Shown here: one piece after another, positions 4,984 to 9,299 of the stretch
How positions within the stretch are numbered: the first letter of the stretch is position 1
Layout of the letters: each line of letters starts with the position of its first letter
NCBI GenBank assembly: GCA_003133265.1
Contig: PKWQ01000250.1
Span: 1-9,299, forward strand
From: Acetobacteraceae bacterium
GTDB lineage: Bacteria > Pseudomonadota > Alphaproteobacteria > Acetobacterales > Acetobacteraceae
DNA: 9,299 bases
Direction of reading: 5' to 3'
Position numbers and translations under genes: made by a program
Notes under the pieces: generated by a model
The model's database searches: none
What the model saw: only the letters and a program-made list of their open reading frames with translations
What the model was told of the DNA's origin: nothing

Positions 4984-5501
4984 CCTCCCGCAGACGCGCC
5001 GCCGTCGTCCGACAGCGGCGGGAAGCCCCACTCCGCCTCGTAACGGGCGCGGGCGGCGCGCAGGCGGGCGGCGCGGGACAAGGTGGACGCCTCCAGCCCC
5101 ACGCGGAGCGTCACCGGCACCAGTTCCGACAGCAGCCAGCCACTGGCGGCCGCGCCCCAGGCCCAGGCCAGCACATCGGGATCGGCGGCCAGGGCCAGCG
5201 CGGTGCCGAGCGTATGTCCGGCGGCCCAGAGTTCGCGCACCGGCCCGACGATGCCGCACAGGCTGCACAACGCGACACCGCGCGCGATCGGACGGCCGGG
5301 CTGACGGTCCAGCAGCGCGGCGACCATGGCCGGGCCGAGTAGCACCGCCAGCAGCAGCGCGGTCGGCGTCGCCAGGGTGGCCAACGCGCCGCACGCCAGC
5401 CCCTCCAGCCAGATAAACGAGCGATGCTTGCCCGGCGCCGGCTCGGAGACTGCCGACTGGGAGATTGGCGGCTGGGAGATTGGCGGAAGCCGGTCTTCCA
5501 T
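4980..5501 (-). CDS. Three-span membrane protein of unknown function
   Basis: A 173-residue protein that I do not recognise. The first ~28 residues are polar and contain a short repeat (PPISQ PPISQ SAVSE). Hydrophobic segments at about 32-64, 72-94 and 108-134 suggest two to four membrane spans. The C-terminal tail (about 138-173) is first Arg-rich (LSRAARLRAARARYEAEWGF) and then acidic/glycine-rich, probably cytoplasmic by the positive-inside rule. The ATG is 5 bp beyond the stop of the upstream pseudokinase gene and has no strong Shine-Dalgarno of its own (GGG lies just before it), so translation is probably coupled. This implies a shared membrane role, perhaps a partner of the tail-anchored pseudokinase. 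The TAG stop (4982-4980) overlaps the TAA of the convergent rpoH. Confidence 0.8.
   Translation of the reverse strand: MEDRLPPISQPPISQSAVSEPAPGKHRSFIWLEGLACGALATLATPTALLLAVLLGPAMVAALLDRQPGRPIARGVALCSLCGIVGPVRELWAAGHTLGTALALAADPDVLAWAWGAAASGWLLSELVPVTLRVGLEASTLSRAARLRAARARYEAEWGFPPLSDDGGASAGG
5442..5486 (-). repeat. 15-bp tandem repeat within membrane-protein gene
   Basis: On the plus strand two exact copies of CTGGGAGATTGGCGG (5457-5471, 5472-5486) are preceded by a degenerate third copy (5442-5456, about 11 of 15 identical). Read on the minus strand they encode the PPISQ pentapeptide repeats. The length is a multiple of three, so copy-number change would keep the frame. Confidence 0.7.
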
Positions 5502-5506
5502 CCCGA

Positions 5507-7510
5507 TCAGCCCAACGCGGCCACGGTCAGCACCGCCGCCAGGGCAGCGAGCCCGACACCGGCGGCCACCTCCTGACCCAGACGGTAGGCGAGCTGCGCC
5601 CGCTCGCTGCCGCCTGTGCGGATGCGCCGCAGTTCGGCGTCGATCCGGGCCACCGCCGCGGCGGCGTCGCCGGCGCCGCGCGTATCGGCGTCGCGTGCCA
5701 GCGGGTCCTCGATCAGCGCCAGCATCGGCGCCAGCATACCGCCCTCGGCCAGCGTCCGCATCCGCTCCTCGGTGTCGGTGCGGCGTCGGCGATTCTGCCA
5801 GCTATCGCGCAGCGCGGCGGACCGCCGCGCCAACCAAACCGCGAGGCCGGGCAGACGATACGGGTAGGTCCGGGCCTGAAGCGCCACGAACAGGCGCAAT
5901 TGCACCCACGCCCCGATGGCGTCTTCATCGTGGTCGGTCACGGAGGCGATCTCCGCCTCCAGCCGTCGCTCCGCGCGCGCGGCGATGAAGGCAGCGATAT
6001 GCGGATCGAGTGGGCGCACGCTGGCGGGATCGACACTGGCGGAAACCACCTCCAGGGCCGGCAGCAACTCGCCCAGTCGGGTGGTGAACTGGCCCCGCAG
6101 CAACGGGCTGGCGCACGGCATCAGCGGATTGAGCTGATAGATCAGCCGCGGCAGGCCACCGGACAGCCCGCGCAGGCGCTGCCAGACATGCATCTGCCGT
6201 GCCTCCAGCCGCCGCACCAGGGGATCGCCGCGGTCCGGGCGCGACTGGGCCCAGGCATCGGTCGCCTCCACCGCGACCAGTTCCTCAAGCCGCGTCAGGC
6301 TGTCGGGGTCGGAGTCCAGCGCGGCGGCCAGGGCCGGCCCGATCCCGTCCGGCCAGACCGCGATGCCACGCCAGCACACCGGCGCCAGCGGGTCCAGCAA
6401 AGCGACCACCCGCGTCGTCAGCAGGGCGTCGCTCCTGGCGTCGTTGATCGCGGCGTCGGAGATCGGGTGGCGAACCAGTTCATCGATCCGGGCTGCCAGG
6501 GCCGCATCGCCCAAGCCGCGCCGCAGCCACCGGTCGATACCGCCGCTGCGCAGCGCCAGCGGCGCCCGCGACGGGTCAGCCGCCAGCGCGAACGCCAGTT
6601 GCCGCGCATCCCAGACCGGCGTATCGCCGAACTCCAGCGGACGTTGCGCCCGTCGCGGCGGGCGGGCCGCGACACGGCGCGCCCGGGCCGCCACCGGATC
6701 GAGCAGCAAGGCCGGCGGCGGGCGGTGCTCCGGGTCCTCCGCCAGCATTCCGCGCACCAGATCGGCGATCATCGGCGGCAATCGTTCATCCCCGGCCAGG
6801 GCGGCATAACTGCCGAAATCGAGCTTGCGCCGGATGATGGCGGCATCATCCAGACCGGTGAGCGGCAAGCGCCCGAGCGCCAGACACAGCAGCACCACGC
6901 CGAGCGCGTAGACGTCGTCGCCGAAACTGCCCTCGCCCCGGCCGCAGGGCAGGCACATCGCCGAACCGGGCGGCTCGAACAGCACGGGTTGCAGGCTGGC
7001 CGGCGGCGCGGACCAGGCGGCGCCCAGCATCACCGGCTGATCCACGGCGGCATGGAACAGATTGTCGAGCCGAATGGCGCGATGCGTCACGCCATGGGCG
7101 TGCAACCGGGCGAGCCCCTGCGCCACTGGACGCAGCACCCGATCGAGCAGGTCCGCCTCGGCCCATGGGCGCATCGTGTGGACCAGCGCCGGGCCGGGCG
7201 GCGCGTGGCTGACGACGAAATATCCCCCTTCCCCACCCGGCGCCGGGTGGGGACCGTGGGCGAGCGGGGCAAGCACCCCGTCGATCGGCCCGGACAGCGT
7301 CTGCAACGCGTGGACGCGGGCGAGCATCGGCCGGCGCACCTGCACCGCCATCAGGCCATGGTCGGAAGCGTCGTCAGTAAGAACGGCGAAACTCGGCAGG
7401 CCGCCGCCAGCGCCGGGCAGCGGGCTGGCGAGATCGACCTCGTACAAGCCTGCGATCAGGCCGGAGGCCGCATTCCGACGCTGAACCGGGGAGCTGAAGG
7501 GGCTGACCAT
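5507..7510 (-). CDS. Tail-anchored pseudokinase (degenerate Ser/Thr kinase fold)
   Basis: A 667-residue protein whose N-terminal ~270 residues keep a protein-kinase outline but lack its catalytic residues. Where HRD-xKxxN is expected it has HGVTHRAIRLDNLF (about 140-152): the catalytic Asp is Ala145, while Asn150 remains. The DFG position reads MLGAAW (161-166), and the VAIK region reads LMAVQVRR (53-60) with Gln for Lys. Structural motifs are kept: DDVYALGVVLLCLALGRLP (198-216, subdomain IX) and DPEHRP (259-264, subdomain XI). Residues ~290-640 are an Ala/Arg/Leu-rich helical region without a motif I know. The protein ends in a hydrophobic segment (VGLAALAAVLTVAALG), a tail anchor leaving the rest in the cytoplasm. 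It is probably a scaffold or signalling pseudokinase. It lies between purA and a membrane-protein gene. No strong Shine-Dalgarno precedes the ATG, so the start is less certain. Confidence 0.85.
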   Translation of the reverse strand: MVSPFSSPVQRRNAASGLIAGLYEVDLASPLPGAGGGLPSFAVLTDDASDHGLMAVQVRRPMLARVHALQTLSGPIDGVLAPLAHGPHPAPGGEGGYFVVSHAPPGPALVHTMRPWAEADLLDRVLRPVAQGLARLHAHGVTHRAIRLDNLFHAAVDQPVMLGAAWSAPPASLQPVLFEPPGSAMCLPCGRGEGSFGDDVYALGVVLLCLALGRLPLTGLDDAAIIRRKLDFGSYAALAGDERLPPMIADLVRGMLAEDPEHRPPPALLLDPVAARARRVAARPPRRAQRPLEFGDTPVWDARQLAFALAADPSRAPLALRSGGIDRWLRRGLGDAALAARIDELVRHPISDAAINDARSDALLTTRVVALLDPLAPVCWRGIAVWPDGIGPALAAALDSDPDSLTRLEELVAVEATDAWAQSRPDRGDPLVRRLEARQMHVWQRLRGLSGGLPRLIYQLNPLMPCASPLLRGQFTTRLGELLPALEVVSASVDPASVRPLDPHIAAFIAARAERRLEAEIASVTDHDEDAIGAWVQLRLFVALQARTYPYRLPGLAVWLARRSAALRDSWQNRRRRTDTEERMRTLAEGGMLAPMLALIEDPLARDADTRGAGDAAAAVARIDAELRRIRTGGSERAQLAYRLGQEVAAGVGLAALAAVLTVAALG
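7231..7252. repeat. Perfect 22-bp palindrome inside the pseudokinase gene
   Basis: CCCCACCCGGC is followed directly by its exact inverse complement GCCGGGTGGGG. It encodes part of a Pro/Gly-rich loop (residues ~87-94, GPHPAPGG) in the kinase N-lobe region. In RNA it could form a very stable stem only with a loop taken from the centre. It may be an inserted repeat or a chance product of GC-rich loop coding. Confidence 0.7.
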
Positions 7511-7572
7511 GAAACGGCGACCAATCGGAAGAGGCTCCCGATGCTGCGCCCCAATGGTTGAGGAAACGCCAA

Positions 7573-7601
7573 CGCCGGAGACGCGATCGACGTCCCCGGC
7601 G
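7573..7601 (-). terminator. Stem-loop just downstream of purA
   Basis: On the minus strand CGCCGGGGACG (7601-7591) and CGTCTCCGGCG (7583-7573) pair with one G-U wobble across a 7-base loop. It starts six bases after the purA stop. No T-run follows (TTGGCGTTTCC), so it is a weak or factor-dependent terminator or an mRNA-stabilising element. Some read-through could supply the pseudokinase gene. Confidence 0.5.
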
Positions 7602-7606
7602 CCGCG

Positions 7607-8896
<1,290 letters not shown>

Positions 8897-8915
8897 CGGT
8901 CTCTCCGGTTTCTGG

Positions 8916-9299
8916 TTAAATGTTGTCGACGGGAACGGCGGCGCCGTCCCGCAGGATGTGCGTGCAGTCCAGGCGGCGCGCCTCGGCCAGATCGTCCCCC
9001 GTGGAGGTCAGCGTGGCGGTGAGTGCTGCGACGGTGGCGAACCCCCGCGCGCGCAGCGCGGCGGCGGCGGCGCGCGGGCTGGCGACGGGGACGAACACGC
9101 GCGGGCGGGCCTGGCCCGGAGGTGCCGCGCGCAGCACCGCGTCCGGATACAGCGTCAGGCCGGTGGCCGGCTCGCCCTCGCCGCAGACATAGCGCCCGCC
9201 GCGCCCCAGTTCCTCATGCCGCCCCGGCGCGTAGATCGTGACCGAGACGCCGGTGTGGTAGCGAAAACCGCGGAACTGGGGCGCGGCGGGCGCTATGTC
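8916..9299 (-). CDS. hisZ: ATP phosphoribosyltransferase regulatory subunit, C-terminal part
   Basis: The last 127 codons of a protein whose 5' part lies beyond the right edge. It reads FRGFRYHTGVSVTIYAPG, then GRGGRYV and a C-terminal domain ending VPVDNI. The YHTG...GGRY pattern is that of class II histidyl-tRNA-synthetase-like folds. Downstream of it the DAVLRAAPPG...RVFVPVASP segment and a short end fit HisZ rather than HisS, which would carry a longer anticodon-binding domain. HisZ has no synthetase activity; it binds the short-form HisG and gives it activity and histidine feedback control. The purA neighbour is the usual one for hisZ in this group. The start cannot be seen. Confidence 0.88.
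   Translation of the reverse strand, partial: DIAPAAPQFRGFRYHTGVSVTIYAPGRHEELGRGGRYVCGEGEPATGLTLYPDAVLRAAPPGQARPRVFVPVASPRAAAAALRARGFATVAALTATLTSTGDDLAEARRLDCTHILRDGAAVPVDNI

Noticed and set aside
4069..5394. 441-codon minus-strand frame across rpoH
   Set aside because: Antisense to the clearly conserved rpoH; Arg/Gly/His-rich low-complexity translation without family features.
5465..7561. Very long open frame on the plus strand (698 codons) opposite the pseudokinase gene
   Set aside because: Its residues are dominated by Arg, Gln, Gly, Pro and His with no domain, the usual antisense shadow of a GC-rich gene; the minus frame has kinase motifs and a tail anchor.

Overview
The window looks like a chromosomal segment of a high-GC alphaproteobacterium, most likely from Rhodospirillales/Acetobacteraceae. 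This is inferred from the high GC third positions, the order hisZ-purA, and an RluA-family pseudouridine synthase (rluD) directly upstream of rpoH. No species can be named from the sequence alone.

Left part (about 1-2320): an accessory-looking stretch. It holds a minus-strand pair of small proteins of unknown function: a Cys/Pro-rich protein whose stop overlaps the start of a signal-peptide-bearing proline-rich protein. Next come a DUF6496/Rho_N-like small basic protein, the truncated 5' end of an IS5-family (DUF4096-type) transposase gene, and about 390 bases with no gene that contain several short direct and inverted repeats. This stretch ends exactly at the 3' end of a complete tRNA-Glu(CTC) gene, a typical integration position, but no integrase is present.

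Middle part (2322-4983): core genome. The minus strand carries tRNA-Glu and, upstream of it, a small single-span membrane protein of the DUF6476 type. Divergent from these are rluD (23S rRNA pseudouridine synthase) and rpoH (heat-shock sigma factor) on the plus strand. The 277-bp rluD-rpoH gap contains a near-consensus sigma-70 promoter. A perfect 8+5+8 palindrome lies across its spacer, and a tandem 21-bp repeat follows in the leader. This is the most interesting regulatory signal in the window.

Right part (4980-9299): a minus-strand gene run read from right to left. It comprises hisZ (partial, cut by the window edge), purA, a 667-aa tail-anchored protein with a catalytically degenerate protein-kinase fold (pseudokinase), and a three-span membrane protein. 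The two last genes are 5 bp apart and probably co-translated. The last gene converges on rpoH with overlapping stop codons. HisZ and PurA belong to histidine and AMP biosynthesis. The pseudokinase/membrane-protein pair has no recognised function and is the best candidate for an undescribed system here.
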